From assembly GCA_900466945.1 (NCBI GenBank), contig UBNV01000012.1:62001-126000 (forward strand): a DNA stretch of 64,000 nt, written 5' to 3'. Source of the DNA: Hyphomicrobiales bacterium (lineage in GTDB: Bacteria > Pseudomonadota > Alphaproteobacteria > Rhizobiales > Rhizobiaceae). Position 1 is the stretch's first letter, and every line of letters begins with the position of its first letter. This document shows, one piece after another, positions 1 to 8,976 of the stretch. The notes under the pieces were generated by a model that had not been told where the DNA came from, made no database searches, and saw only the letters and a list, made by a program, of their open reading frames with translations. The position numbers and the translations under genes were made by a program.

Positions 1-1
1 C

Positions 2-379
2 ATGAACCTGGGCGCCAGACATTTCGACGCGGGTACCCGGCTGGAAGGCGCAATGCTTGAAAGCGGTGGGCTGCCTTGGGCCTTTGGTGAAGGCGATTGC
101 GACATCTTCTGCGTTCCGGCCGGCCATGGCGGCTGGGCGGAACTAAGGCTCGGTCCAATTGCGGCGATCAGCGGCAAACGGCTGAAAGTACGTTTCCGGA
201 CAGATGCGCTGCCGCATCTGCAGGTCTGGCGTAACCAAAGGCTGCCGGCCCATGTGCTTGGCATCGAGCCCGTTTCGCACCGGTGGGCAGATCGCGCAGA
301 ACTCGAGGCTGCTGGAGAGTTCAACATCCTGCAACCCGGCGAAAGCCGCGACTATGGCCTGGCATTTTCCTTCGTGTGA
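2..379 (+). CDS. C-terminal part of an aldose 1-epimerase-like (DUF4432-type) protein, 5' truncated by window edge
   Basis: Only the last 125 or so codons are inside the window, so the true start lies upstream and the ATG at position 2 is probably internal. The visible part has the look of the galactose-mutarotase/DUF4432 beta-sandwich: a GIEP motif (about residues 87-90 of the visible piece) followed near the end by LQPGES and an alternating hydrophobic C-terminal strand. Members of this fold bind or epimerise sugars; the substrate cannot be told from this fragment. A short 84-nt gap follows before the next gene on the same strand. The family call rests on the C-terminal motifs alone and is moderate. 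Confidence 0.55.
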   Translation: MNLGARHFDAGTRLEGAMLESGGLPWAFGEGDCDIFCVPAGHGGWAELRLGPIAAISGKRLKVRFRTDALPHLQVWRNQRLPAHVLGIEPVSHRWADRAELEAAGEFNILQPGESRDYGLAFSFV

Positions 380-463
380 AGCGGGACGGCGAGCCTGTCG
401 CGATTGACGCTCAAGAATGCCCGTCGTAGATGTTTGGCCCAAGGAAATTGACGAGGAGCCCCG

Positions 464-802
464 ATGAACATCCGCCAGATCAACGAGGAATATTCGGTCA
501 GCGGCCAGATCACGGTCGACGAGGTCGACGAGATCAAGGCGCTCGGCTTCAAGTCGATCGTCTGCCATCGTCCCGATGGCGAAGAGTTCGGACAGCCGAA
601 ATTCGCCGCCGTTGCCAAGCGCGCGGAAGAGCTCGGTCTGAAGATCAAGCATGTGCCTGTCGGACCAATGGGCGTAACACCCGATGCCGTCGCCGGCATG
701 GTCGATGCACTGGAAGAGTTCGAACGCCCGATGCTCGGTTACTGCCGCTCGGGTGCCCGTTCGACGGCAACCTACGAACACGCGCAACGCCAGCGCGGCT
801 GA
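464..802 (+). CDS. DUF442 / TIGR01244-type phosphatase- or sulfurtransferase-like protein
   Basis: A 112-residue single-domain protein that matches the stand-alone DUF442 domain related to protein tyrosine phosphatases; the same domain is fused to a metallo-beta-lactamase in Blh proteins of rhizobia. The P-loop-like CRSGARS sits at residues 94-100 with the expected cysteine and arginine. The length is normal for the single-domain form. The start at 464 is preceded by GAGGAG about 6 nt upstream. A hairpin terminator follows, so it seems to be transcribed alone. Substrate is unknown; roles in sulfide oxidation or dephosphorylation have been proposed for relatives, but nothing adjacent here decides between them. 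Confidence 0.75.
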   Translation: MNIRQINEEYSVSGQITVDEVDEIKALGFKSIVCHRPDGEEFGQPKFAAVAKRAEELGLKIKHVPVGPMGVTPDAVAGMVDALEEFERPMLGYCRSGARSTATYEHAQRQRG

Positions 803-822
803 CCGTTCATCCCATTCACGGT

Positions 823-856
823 GGCCGGGCCTCTGTGTCCGGCCCTTTTCTTTTTC
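823..856 (+). terminator. Rho-independent terminator after the DUF442 gene
   Basis: An 8-bp stem, GGCCGGGC (823-830) with GTCCGGCC (837-844), one G-U pair and a 6-nt loop, is followed by a pyrimidine tract CTTTTCTTTTT. It lies between two genes on the same strand and separates their transcripts. Confidence 0.75.
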
Positions 857-883
857 AAACGAGCCCCAAGCAGGAGTATTCCC

Positions 884-1225
884 ATGAGCATCAAGCGTAT
901 CGAGCCCGGCAAGCGCATGAGCGGCGCCGTCGTCCACGGCAACACCGTCTATTTGGCCGGCCAGGTCGGCGAAGGCTCGACCGTGACCGAGCAGTCAAAG
1001 TCGGCTCTGGCCGAAGTCGATCGCCTGCTGGCCGCTGCCGGCACCGACAAGTCGAAGATCCTGCAGACGATCATCTACCTCTCGGACATGTCGACCTTCG
1101 CCGAAATGAATGCTGTCTGGGAAGGCTGGATCGACCCGGCCAACCCGCCGGCCCGCGCCACCAGCGGCGCGCCGCTCGCAACCCCGGACTACCTGGTCGA
1201 GTTCATCGTCACCGCTGCCATCTGA
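884..1225 (+). CDS. RidA/YjgF-family imine/enamine deaminase
   Basis: A 113-residue Rid-family protein. These proteins hydrolyse reactive 2-aminoacrylate and related enamine/imine intermediates released by PLP enzymes. The arginine that binds the substrate carboxylate (R91 in PARATSG) and the glutamate that activates water (E106 in LVEF) are both present, 15 residues apart exactly as R105 and E120 of E. coli RidA, so the protein is expected to be catalytic and not one of the residue-lacking subfamilies. The ATG at 884 is preceded by AGGAG with good spacing; a longer reading frame starting at 821 runs back through the upstream terminator and was rejected. Confidence 0.85.
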   Translation: MSIKRIEPGKRMSGAVVHGNTVYLAGQVGEGSTVTEQSKSALAEVDRLLAAAGTDKSKILQTIIYLSDMSTFAEMNAVWEGWIDPANPPARATSGAPLATPDYLVEFIVTAAI

Positions 1226-1251
1226 TTTATCAGGGCAACGTCCAAAATGCG

Positions 1252-1280
1252 AAAGGCCGGGAGTGATCCCGGCCTTTTCT
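1252..1280. terminator. Bidirectional rho-independent terminator between convergent genes
   Basis: A perfect 11-bp stem, AAAGGCCGGGA (1252-1262) with TCCCGGCCTTT (1267-1277), has a GTGA loop and ends in TTTTCTTG on the + strand. The A run before the stem gives a T run on the other strand, so it can serve the RidA gene and the convergent TPP enzyme gene. Confidence 0.85.
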
Positions 1281-1300
1281 TGTTTGTGCTCAAGTGCCTG

Positions 1301-2953
1301 TCAGGCTTTGTTGCGAATTTGAGTCAAGGTGCGCGTCGGCGTGATCGCCTCGGGGTCGAGCTTGATCTCGATGATCGCGGGTTTGCCGGAAGCGCGAGCG
1401 CGTAGGAAGGCGGGGGCGAAATCTTCCGTCTTCCCCACGGCTTCGCCGTGGCCGCCATAGGCGCGGGCCAAAGCCGCAAAATCGGGATTCGTCAGGTCGG
1501 TGGCGCTGACACGGCCCGGATATTCGCGCTCCTGATGCATGCGGATCGTGCCGTACATGCTGTTATTGATCACGAGCGTGATGATCGCCAGGTTGTAGCG
1601 CATGGCGGTCGCGAATTCCTGGCCATGCATCATGAAGCAGCCGTCACCGGCAAAGCAGATGACCTCGCGTTGCGGGAACAACTGCTTGGCTGCGACTGCT
1701 GCCGGAAGACCGTAACCCATCGAGCCGGAGGTCGGGGCGGCCTGGGTGTTGAAGGCCTGGAAGCGGTGAAAACGGTGCAGCCAGGTGGCGTAGTTGCCGG
1801 CGCCGTTGGTGAAAATCGCGTCCTTCGGCGTGTTGGCTTCGATCCATTCCATGATCGGCCCCATCTGCACGGCACCGGGACCGGCCTTCGGCGGCGTCGA
1901 CCAGGCGAGATAGGCGGCATGCATGGCCTCGGTGCGCTCGGCCCATGCTGGCGCGGCGGGCGCCTCCAGGGATGCCAGCGCGGAGACAAGTTCTTCAGGA
2001 GCGGCACAGATCGCCAGATCAGCGCGGTAGACCCGGCCAAGCTCGGACGGATCCGGATGGATGTGGACGAGGGTCTGGGCCGGGTAAGGGATGTCCATCA
2101 GCGTGTAGGAGGAGGACGGCATTTCGGAGAAGCGGCCGCCGAGCAGGATCAGCAGATCGGCTTCCTTCACTTCCTTGGCCAGTGCCGGGTTGATGCCGAT
2201 GCCGACATCACCGGCGTAGGAAGGATGCAGGTGGTCAAAGAGCATCTGGCGGCGGAAGGAGCAACCGACCGGCAGGTTGAATTTTTCGGCAAAGGCCTGG
2301 ATGCCGGCGACCGAGGTCTCGCTCCAGCGCGTGCCGCCGAGAACGACCATGGGGCGCTTGGCGGTCTTCAACATCTCGCCGAGGGCAGCGATCTGGCTTG
2401 GACCGGGATGGGCAGCGACGGGCGTATACGGCTTGGCTTCCGGGGCTTCGACTTCGTCGAGCAGCATGTCCTCCGGCAGGGTCAACACGACCGGGCCAGG
2501 GCGGCCTGACGTTGCGACCGCAAAGGCGCGGGTGACGAATTCCGGGATGCGGCGGGCGTCGTCGATCTCGCCGACCCATTTGGCGAATTCGGTGAAGGCG
2601 CGGCGGTATTCGACTTCCTGGAAGGCTTCGCGCTCCTTCATGCCACGGCCGATCTGGCCGATGAACAGGATCATCGGGATCGAATCCTGCTTTGCGACAT
2701 GCAGGCCGGCCGACGCATTCGTTGCGCCAGGGCCGCGGGTGACCATGCAGATGCCGGGCTTGCCGGAGAGGCGGCCCCAGGTGTCGGCCATCATTGCGGC
2801 TCCGCCTTCCTGACGGCAGACCAGCGTCTCGATGCCGCTGTCCTTCAGCGCGTCAAGCACGGCCAGATAGCTTTCGCCGGGAACGCAGGACACACGTTCG
2901 ACGCCGTTGGCCTTCAGCGCCTCGACGATCAGTTCACCGCCGGTTCTCTTCAT
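1301..2953 (-). CDS. Thiamine pyrophosphate-dependent enzyme, acetolactate synthase-like
   Basis: A 550-residue protein with the three-domain layout of the acetolactate synthase/pyruvate oxidase/benzoylformate decarboxylase family: an N-terminal PYR domain with the catalytic glutamate E49 (CRQEGG), a central nucleotide-binding-like domain, and a C-terminal PP domain whose TPP/Mg site runs from GDG at 436 to NN at about 463. It is not the housekeeping IlvB, as there is no ilvH-like small subunit next to it. Its start overlaps the stop of the upstream CoA-transferase gene by 4 nt (ATGA), so the two are co-translated. Such pairs are known for oxalate use (formyl-CoA transferase with oxalyl-CoA decarboxylase), but the N-terminus looks ALS-like, so the substrate is left open. 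Confidence 0.8.
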   Translation of the reverse strand: MKRTGGELIVEALKANGVERVSCVPGESYLAVLDALKDSGIETLVCRQEGGAAMMADTWGRLSGKPGICMVTRGPGATNASAGLHVAKQDSIPMILFIGQIGRGMKEREAFQEVEYRRAFTEFAKWVGEIDDARRIPEFVTRAFAVATSGRPGPVVLTLPEDMLLDEVEAPEAKPYTPVAAHPGPSQIAALGEMLKTAKRPMVVLGGTRWSETSVAGIQAFAEKFNLPVGCSFRRQMLFDHLHPSYAGDVGIGINPALAKEVKEADLLILLGGRFSEMPSSSYTLMDIPYPAQTLVHIHPDPSELGRVYRADLAICAAPEELVSALASLEAPAAPAWAERTEAMHAAYLAWSTPPKAGPGAVQMGPIMEWIEANTPKDAIFTNGAGNYATWLHRFHRFQAFNTQAAPTSGSMGYGLPAAVAAKQLFPQREVICFAGDGCFMMHGQEFATAMRYNLAIITLVINNSMYGTIRMHQEREYPGRVSATDLTNPDFAALARAYGGHGEAVGKTEDFAPAFLRARASGKPAIIEIKLDPEAITPTRTLTQIRNKA

Positions 2954-4149
2954 CGCGTCTTCCTTTCCAGCTCGGCCAGTTCGGCCAGAATTTCGTTTCC
3001 GTGCTCGCCGACGCGCGGGCTCGGGCGCTCATAGCGGAGGGGGGTCTCGGAGAGCACGATTGGCGTGCGCACGCCTGGGATCACGGTGCCCTTGTCGTCC
3101 GTGAGCTCGATCTTCAGGCCGCGCGCCTGCACCTGCGGGTCTGAGAACATTTCCTCGATCGAGTTGATCGGTCCCGCCGGCACGGCATTCGCCTCGCAGG
3201 CGGACAGTAGATCGCGCTTCGACCACTTCACGGTTTCTGCCGTGACGGTGCGGCGGACCTCGACCTTGTTGGCGACACGGGCCTTGTTGGTGGCGAAGCG
3301 CTCGTCCTCGGCGACTGTGGGGATGCCGAGGATGGTGCAGAGGCGCTTGAATTGCCCATCGTTGCCGACCGCAAGGATCAGATGGCCGTCTGATGTCGGC
3401 ACGACTTCGTAGGGGCTGATGTTCGGATGGGCATTGCCAAGTTGGGTCGGCGGCTTCCCGGAAATCAGGTAATTCATGTTCTGGTTGGCGAGCACTGCCG
3501 ACATGACATCAAGCAGGGCCATGTCGACGAACTGACCCTGGCCGGCTTTCATGACGTGGATGAGAGCAGCCTGGATGGCTGTGACGGCATAGATGCCGGT
3601 GAAGATGTCGGCGATGGCAACACCGGCCTTCATCGGCTCGCCGCCCTTCTCGCCCGTGATCGACATGAAGCCGGACATGCCCTGGACAATGTAGTCATAG
3701 CCGGCGAAATCGGAATAGGGGCCGTTCTGACCAAAACCGGTGATCGAGCAGTAGACGAGCTTAGGGTTGATCGCCTTCAGGCTCTCGTAGTCGAGGCCGT
3801 ATTTTTCAAGACCGCCGCGCTTGAAATTCTCGATCACCACATCGGCAGATGCGCAGAGGCGGCGGACAGTCTCCTCGCCCTCCGGTGTCTTCAGGTCGAC
3901 TGATATCGAGCGCTTGTTGCGGTTGGTCGAATGGTAATAGGCGGCCGAGAGGTTTTCGCCATCTGCGCCCTCGACGAAGGGAGGCCCCCAGGCGCGGGTG
4001 TCGTCGCCGCCATCAGGGTTTTCCACCTTGATCACATCTGCGCCGAGATCGGCCAGCATCTGGCCCGCCCAAGGGCCGGCCAGCACGCGGGCGAGTTCGA
4101 TGACCCGGATACCGGCGAGCGGGGCAGGGGCTTTGGACTTGGGCGTCAT
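2950..4149 (-). CDS. CaiB/BaiF family class III CoA-transferase
   Basis: A 399-residue class III CoA-transferase of full family length. It transfers CoA between acyl groups through an aspartyl-CoA thioester. The catalytic aspartate is D181 in the AIADIFTGIY stretch, aligned with D169 of formyl-CoA transferase. The N-terminal LAGIRVIEL and the GADVIKVE motif are typical. It is the first gene of a two-gene unit with the TPP enzyme, joined by an ATGA overlap, which suggests that the acyl-CoA it makes is the substrate of, or is derived from, the TPP enzyme. The acyl donor and acceptor cannot be assigned from sequence. Confidence 0.88.
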   Translation of the reverse strand: MTPKSKAPAPLAGIRVIELARVLAGPWAGQMLADLGADVIKVENPDGGDDTRAWGPPFVEGADGENLSAAYYHSTNRNKRSISVDLKTPEGEETVRRLCASADVVIENFKRGGLEKYGLDYESLKAINPKLVYCSITGFGQNGPYSDFAGYDYIVQGMSGFMSITGEKGGEPMKAGVAIADIFTGIYAVTAIQAALIHVMKAGQGQFVDMALLDVMSAVLANQNMNYLISGKPPTQLGNAHPNISPYEVVPTSDGHLILAVGNDGQFKRLCTILGIPTVAEDERFATNKARVANKVEVRRTVTAETVKWSKRDLLSACEANAVPAGPINSIEEMFSDPQVQARGLKIELTDDKGTVIPGVRTPIVLSETPLRYERPSPRVGEHGNEILAELAELERKTR

Positions 4150-4309
4150 TGCGCGATCCTGTGAGGCGTCGTCAGGTTCAGCGGTCCAACGAGGTTAAAT
4201 CGCTTGCCATGACAAGAACTGCTGTCGAGCGAGCTATACCGGCGGATTTTGCCATCTGCACCTGATATTCTCTCATGGCATCATTCCCTTTCGGCAATAT
4301 GCCGGCGCC

Positions 4310-5236
4310 TCAGGGGCCAAGATTGCCGAGCCAGGCGAGAAGGTCGCCGATTGCCTTTTCCCGGCCGATCTCGTTCAACGTCTCGTGGCGCATGCCGTCA
4401 TAGACCGTGGTCTCGACATCGGTCATGCCCGCATCCAGCATGCGCTGGCCGAGCCAGCGGATCTCGCGGCCCTTGTTGGTCGCCGGATCTTCGGCGCCGC
4501 CGACGAGATACACCGGGAGCCGATGCGGCAGGTGGGCGAGGCGTTCAGGGTCTGCGCCGGCAAAGGTTACCTTAAAGATGTCGCGCCACATTGAGACGCT
4601 GGCGTCGAAGCCGCAGAGCGGATCGGCGATATAGGCGTCCACTTCCTTCGGATCATGCGATAGCCAGTCAAAGGCCGTGCGATGGCCGGGGATCGCGCGG
4701 CCCCAGGCAGCAAAGGTCGCCTTCGGCAGGATCAGGGAGGGGACATCGGAGCCCTTCCGCATCTGCTCCAGATATAGGACGCCCTGGGCGAAGCGGCCGG
4801 CAAGGCCGGGATTGAAATTGGAGTTCCAAATCGACAGGGCATGAAAGGCTTGCGGGTGCTCGATCGCCACGTTGAGCGCAATCAGGCCGCCCATAGAGTG
4901 ACCGAAGAGGATAACAGGGAGTCCGGGTTGGCGCTCGACAGCGAGGTCCCGCATCGCCATGACGTCTGCAATCACTTTGGCGGTTCCGTCCTTGCGGGCA
5001 AACAGGCCGAGCGCTGAATCCGGCGCCGTGGTTTCACCATGGCCACGATGGTCATGGGCGTAGACCTGATAGCCCCGCGACGCCAGCGCTTCGGCGAATG
5101 TCTGATAGCGGCGGGAGTGTTCCGCAAGGCCGTGACAAACCAAAACGATGCCGCGTGCTGCGGTATCGGCTGACTGGTAGTGGTAGGCGAGGCGGGCGCC
5201 GGTCGGCGATTGGTGAAAGTCGAGATTTGAAAACAT
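4310..5236 (-). CDS. Alpha/beta hydrolase, lysophospholipase/monoacylglycerol lipase type
   Basis: A 308-residue serine hydrolase of the Hydrolase_4 (PldB/monoglyceride lipase) group. The nucleophile elbow GHSMGG puts the serine at residue 114, the oxyanion HG pair is CHGLAEHS near residue 35, a late acid lies in GGAEDP, and the catalytic histidine is in GMRHE near the C-terminus. The start at 5236 (MFSNLDF) was chosen because GGGAGAA lies 6-7 nt upstream; a start 21 codons further out has no such site. There is no signal peptide, so it should act in the cytoplasm or at the inner membrane face. It is transcribed alone, divergent from the membrane protein that follows. Confidence 0.85.
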   Translation of the reverse strand: MFSNLDFHQSPTGARLAYHYQSADTAARGIVLVCHGLAEHSRRYQTFAEALASRGYQVYAHDHRGHGETTAPDSALGLFARKDGTAKVIADVMAMRDLAVERQPGLPVILFGHSMGGLIALNVAIEHPQAFHALSIWNSNFNPGLAGRFAQGVLYLEQMRKGSDVPSLILPKATFAAWGRAIPGHRTAFDWLSHDPKEVDAYIADPLCGFDASVSMWRDIFKVTFAGADPERLAHLPHRLPVYLVGGAEDPATNKGREIRWLGQRMLDAGMTDVETTVYDGMRHETLNEIGREKAIGDLLAWLGNLGP

Positions 5237-5394
5237 TCGGTTCTCCCAGAGCGGCGATAGAACCGGATTCAAGAGCAGCGTGCAATGGCCTGACGACATT
5301 GTTCAAATTTGCAATGTCGCTGTAACCCAGCGTTAAGCCGCCGAAGTCAATTTACAGCCATTGCGAGTGCGCGTATTCCGGGTGGATTGTTCTT

Positions 5395-7194
5395 GTGCGT
5401 ATTGAAAAAATAGTGCGACGGCCGAGCCGACCTCAAGAGGCACATTCGAATCCGTTGCTTTTCCAAGCCGCTATCGCCTTTCTGGTCGCAGGGGCGATCC
5501 TTCTTCTGGACCTTTCCGACGGGCATGTTTTGATGCTCGATGTCGACGACCGCATGCGCGCCCTGCAGATCCGGCTTCTTTCTTCAGGCCAGGCGGGCTG
5601 GTTCGATCTATCCATACCCGCTGTCCGACTGCCGGAAGTCTACGTCTCGCCTTGGTCGAGGCTCGTCGATCTTCCCTATGTTGCCATCGGTTGGATGCTG
5701 GCGCCGCTCATGGGGGATGCCGAGGCTTTGCGCTTGGCATTTTCGGTCTGGCCGCTGACCATGCTGGCGGTGTTCTCGCTGCTCATCGCAGTTTTTCTGC
5801 AGAGGCCGACGGTGACGCGGGAGTGGAGGCCCGCTCGCGCTGGCCTGATCGTCTGCGTGGTGACAGTGATGATGGGCCCGGCGCTTGGGGATTTCTCGCC
5901 CGGGCGGATCGATCATCACAATTGGCAGTTGATAGCCATGGTCTGCATCCTAATCGGCCTTCAGCGTTTCGATTCGACTGGAGGTCTCCTTGTCGGTCTA
6001 AGTGCCGCCATGTCGCTGGTTGTCGGCCTGGAATGTCTGCCACTGATCGTCGTCGCTTATGGTGCGCTCGTGATCTGCTGGCTCTGGAGGGTGCCGGGGG
6101 CAGAGGTGATCATGGGGGCTAGTGGCCTTGGCGTCGCGGTCGCCTCTCTTCTGTTCGGGCTGCTCCTCGTGGGGCCAAACGGTCTAACTGCCGCAGCCTG
6201 CGACAGTTTTTCGGCGCCCTTCGCATTGGCCGCCGTCGGTGCTGGCGCCATGCTGTTCTGTCTTGCCAGGTGGGGCGGGTCCCGTTCCATTCTGCCTCGC
6301 ATCGTGATGTTCATCGCCGCAGCCGCGGCGGTCCTGTCGCTGGTGGTGGTGTTTTACCCTGAGTGTCTGGACGGTCCCTACGCATTGATCGATCCAAGTG
6401 TGAGGGTGAATTGGCTGGATCGCATCCAGCAGGAGCATGGACTATTATTTCAGTTGCTGGCGGGTGCGATGAGTGTTCTGCCGATCGTCGTCGTCCTTTG
6501 CATAGTCGCTGTCTGGGCCGTGCCAGGCGTATGGCACCGAAGGCAAGAGGAGCCCGGGATGGTTCTGGCGTTTGTTGTCGCCCTGGCCGCCTTGGTGGCT
6601 ACCATGCTGGAGTTGCGTTACGCCCGCTTCTCCGTTGCGCTGATGCCGCTGTTCGTCCCGGTCATCATAAGCGAGCTGCAGAGCGCGGGCCGCGAAGCAA
6701 AAAGGCCCATCCTGCTTGCGTCCTCTGCCCTGCTCATCGGGGGGCTCCTCCTCACGGCTCTGGTGCTGCCAAGACAGACCGTTGGTGGTGAGATAGTCGA
6801 CACCATGCGCACTGCTTGTGACCAGGCCAAGTTTTCTGCCCTGGTACAGTTGCCGCCGGGGCGGGTGCTTGCGCCCCACGGACTGGGTTTGCCTCTCATC
6901 GAGGCCGGGCAGGGGCGGCTCCAGGTGGCTGCCATTCCCTTTCATCGCGCCGCGCCGGGTCTCGCGACCGTCTTCACCGCTTTTCTGTCCGACGATGTCG
7001 CCGCTCGCCGCAATGCCGCGGAGAATTTCGATTATGTTGCGGTTTGTGCATTGCCACCCGGCCAGGCGGTCCCCGGTGGCGGGATGTATGCAGCGCTTAT
7101 CCATGGCCGAGGCTGGCCGGGCCTCGAGGAGTGGTTGCCCGGTTCTTTGTGGCCACTTCGGATCTTCCGCATCGATCACGCCCATTTTCGATAA
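5395..7194 (+). CDS. Polytopic membrane protein, probable GT-C fold glycosyltransferase
   Basis: A 599-residue protein with many hydrophobic segments spread over most of its length and a soluble C-terminal part of about 120 residues. Two features recall GT-C enzymes such as STT3/AglB and PMT-like transferases: an acidic pair (DVDDRMRALQ, D51-D52) in the first extracytoplasmic loop, and GRIDHHNWQ at about residues 170-178. The motif W-S-R-L-V-D-L-P after the first loop is shared by a set of rhizobial membrane proteins of unknown function. GTG at 5395 is the likely start, with GGTGGA 8 nt upstream. No partner gene for a glycan pathway lies next to it, so the GT-C assignment is inference from motifs. 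Confidence 0.6.
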   Translation: MRIEKIVRRPSRPQEAHSNPLLFQAAIAFLVAGAILLLDLSDGHVLMLDVDDRMRALQIRLLSSGQAGWFDLSIPAVRLPEVYVSPWSRLVDLPYVAIGWMLAPLMGDAEALRLAFSVWPLTMLAVFSLLIAVFLQRPTVTREWRPARAGLIVCVVTVMMGPALGDFSPGRIDHHNWQLIAMVCILIGLQRFDSTGGLLVGLSAAMSLVVGLECLPLIVVAYGALVICWLWRVPGAEVIMGASGLGVAVASLLFGLLLVGPNGLTAAACDSFSAPFALAAVGAGAMLFCLARWGGSRSILPRIVMFIAAAAAVLSLVVVFYPECLDGPYALIDPSVRVNWLDRIQQEHGLLFQLLAGAMSVLPIVVVLCIVAVWAVPGVWHRRQEEPGMVLAFVVALAALVATMLELRYARFSVALMPLFVPVIISELQSAGREAKRPILLASSALLIGGLLLTALVLPRQTVGGEIVDTMRTACDQAKFSALVQLPPGRVLAPHGLGLPLIEAGQGRLQVAAIPFHRAAPGLATVFTAFLSDDVAARRNAAENFDYVAVCALPPGQAVPGGGMYAALIHGRGWPGLEEWLPGSLWPLRIFRIDHAHFR

Positions 7195-7243
7195 GTCGCA
7201 GCGATGCGTCTCGCGAAAATCCGTCGATAGGTGCGTCCCTGCA

Positions 7244-7272
7244 TTGCCCCACAAGAGCAATTCGCCTACATA
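7244..7272 (+). promoter_or_regulatory. Candidate sigma-70-type promoter for ettA
   Basis: TTGCCC (7244-7249) and TACATA (7267-7272) are separated by 17 nt, 35 nt before the ettA start. This fits the housekeeping promoter pattern; there is no experimental support. Confidence 0.5.
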
Positions 7273-7307
7273 GCGGCAAATTCCCATTCCCGCCGGAGCA
7301 AGACCCC

Positions 7308-8957
7308 ATGGCACGCCAGTTCATCTATCACATGTCGGGACTCAGCAAGTCCTACGGCGCCAAGAAGATTCTCGAAAACATTCACCTCTCGTTCTATCCC
7401 GATGCCAAGATCGGTATTCTCGGCCCGAACGGTGCAGGTAAGTCCACTGTACTGCGCATCATTGCAGGCCAGGACAAGGAATACACCGGCGAAGCCTGGC
7501 TCGCCGAGGGTGCGACCGTCGGTTACCTCGAGCAGGAGCCGCATCTCGATCCGGCAAAGACCGCCTTCGAGAACGTCATGGAAGGCGTGGCCGACAAGCA
7601 GGCCGTGCTCGACCGCTACAACGAACTGATGATGAACTACTCCGACGAAACGGCGGAAGAGGGCTCCAAGCTTCAGGATATCATCGACAGTCAGAACCTC
7701 TGGGATCTGGAACAGCAGGTCGAAATGGCGATGGAAGCGTTGCGGTGCCCGCCGAAGGATGCCGACGTCACGCTGCTGTCGGGTGGTGAACGCCGCCGTA
7801 TCGCGCTGTGCCGCCTGCTTCTGTCACAGCCGGATCTGCTTTTGCTCGACGAACCGACGAACCATCTGGACGCCGAGACGATCGCCTGGCTCGAAAAGCA
7901 CCTGCGCGACTATCCCGGCGCCGTGATGATGATCACCCACGATCGCTACTTCCTCGACAATGTCACTGGCTGGATCCTCGAGCTCGACCGTGGCCGTGGT
8001 ATTCCGTACGAAGGCAACTACTCGGCCTACCTGACCGCCAAGGCCAAGCGCATGCAGCAGGAAAACCGCGAAGAAGCCGGCCGCCAGAAGGCCCTGTCGC
8101 GTGAACAGGAATGGATTGCCTCCAGCCCCAAGGCCCGCCAGGCCAAGTCCAAGGCCCGTATCAAGGCCTATGAACAGCTGGTGGATGCGGCCGAAGGCAT
8201 CCGTCCCGGCGACGCGCAGATCATCATTCCTGTATCCGAGCGTCTCGGGCAGGTGGTTATCGAACTCGACGGCATCACCAAGGGCTTTGAAGGCCGCACG
8301 CTGATCAACGATCTGTCGATCAAGCTGCCGCCGGGCGGCATCGTCGGCATCATCGGGCCGAACGGTGCGGGCAAGTCGACGCTGTTCAAGATGATCACGG
8401 GCCAGGAAAAGCCGGATGGTGGTTCGATCCGAATCGGCGAGACGGTGCATCTCGGCTACGTCGACCAGAGCCGCGATGCGCTGGATGGCTCGAAGACCGT
8501 CTGGGAGGAGATTTCGGGCGGTGCCGAAATCATCAAGCTCGGCAAGTTCGACATGAATTCGCGCGCCTATTGCGGCGCCTTCAACTTCAAGGGCGGTGAC
8601 CAGCAGCAGAAGGTCGGCAATCTCTCGGGTGGTCAGCGCAACCGCGTGCATCTTGCCAAGATGCTGAAGGCCGGCGGCAACGTTCTCCTTCTCGACGAAC
8701 CGACCAACGACCTTGATACCGAAACCCTCGGTGCGCTGGAAACCGCGCTCGAAAACTTCGCCGGCTGCGCCATCATCATCTCCCACGATCGCATGTTCCT
8801 CGACCGTCTGGCGACGCATATCCTCGCCTTCGAAGGTGACGGCCATGTCGAGTGGTTCGAAGGCAACTTCGAGGATTACGAGCAGGACAAGATCCGTCGC
8901 CTCGGCCCCGATGCGCTCAATCCTGGCAGCCAGGCCTACAAGCGCCTGACGCGCTGA
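7308..8957 (+). CDS. ettA: Energy-dependent translational throttle protein EttA (ABC-F)
   Basis: A 549-residue ABC-F protein with two ATP-binding cassettes and no membrane domain. Walker A motifs GPNGAGKST are present in both halves (first at 39-47), with signature sequences LSGGE and LSGGQ and Walker B motifs LLLLDEPTNHLD and VLLLDEPTNDLD. The length and the arm and linker regions match E. coli EttA, which binds the ribosomal E site and gates the first elongation step according to ATP/ADP ratio. The start at 7308 has GGAG 10 nt upstream and yields the conserved N-terminus; an open frame further upstream overlaps the preceding membrane-protein gene and was rejected. A strong terminator follows. 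Confidence 0.93.
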   Translation: MARQFIYHMSGLSKSYGAKKILENIHLSFYPDAKIGILGPNGAGKSTVLRIIAGQDKEYTGEAWLAEGATVGYLEQEPHLDPAKTAFENVMEGVADKQAVLDRYNELMMNYSDETAEEGSKLQDIIDSQNLWDLEQQVEMAMEALRCPPKDADVTLLSGGERRRIALCRLLLSQPDLLLLDEPTNHLDAETIAWLEKHLRDYPGAVMMITHDRYFLDNVTGWILELDRGRGIPYEGNYSAYLTAKAKRMQQENREEAGRQKALSREQEWIASSPKARQAKSKARIKAYEQLVDAAEGIRPGDAQIIIPVSERLGQVVIELDGITKGFEGRTLINDLSIKLPPGGIVGIIGPNGAGKSTLFKMITGQEKPDGGSIRIGETVHLGYVDQSRDALDGSKTVWEEISGGAEIIKLGKFDMNSRAYCGAFNFKGGDQQQKVGNLSGGQRNRVHLAKMLKAGGNVLLLDEPTNDLDTETLGALETALENFAGCAIIISHDRMFLDRLATHILAFEGDGHVEWFEGNFEDYEQDKIRRLGPDALNPGSQAYKRLTR

Positions 8958-8976
8958 GCCGTGTTCTTGTGATATA

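Noticed and set aside
7044-7307. In-frame extension of ettA into the preceding gene
   Set aside because: It overlaps the end of the membrane-protein gene; ATG 7308 gives the conserved EttA N-terminus and has a promoter and GGAG site upstream.
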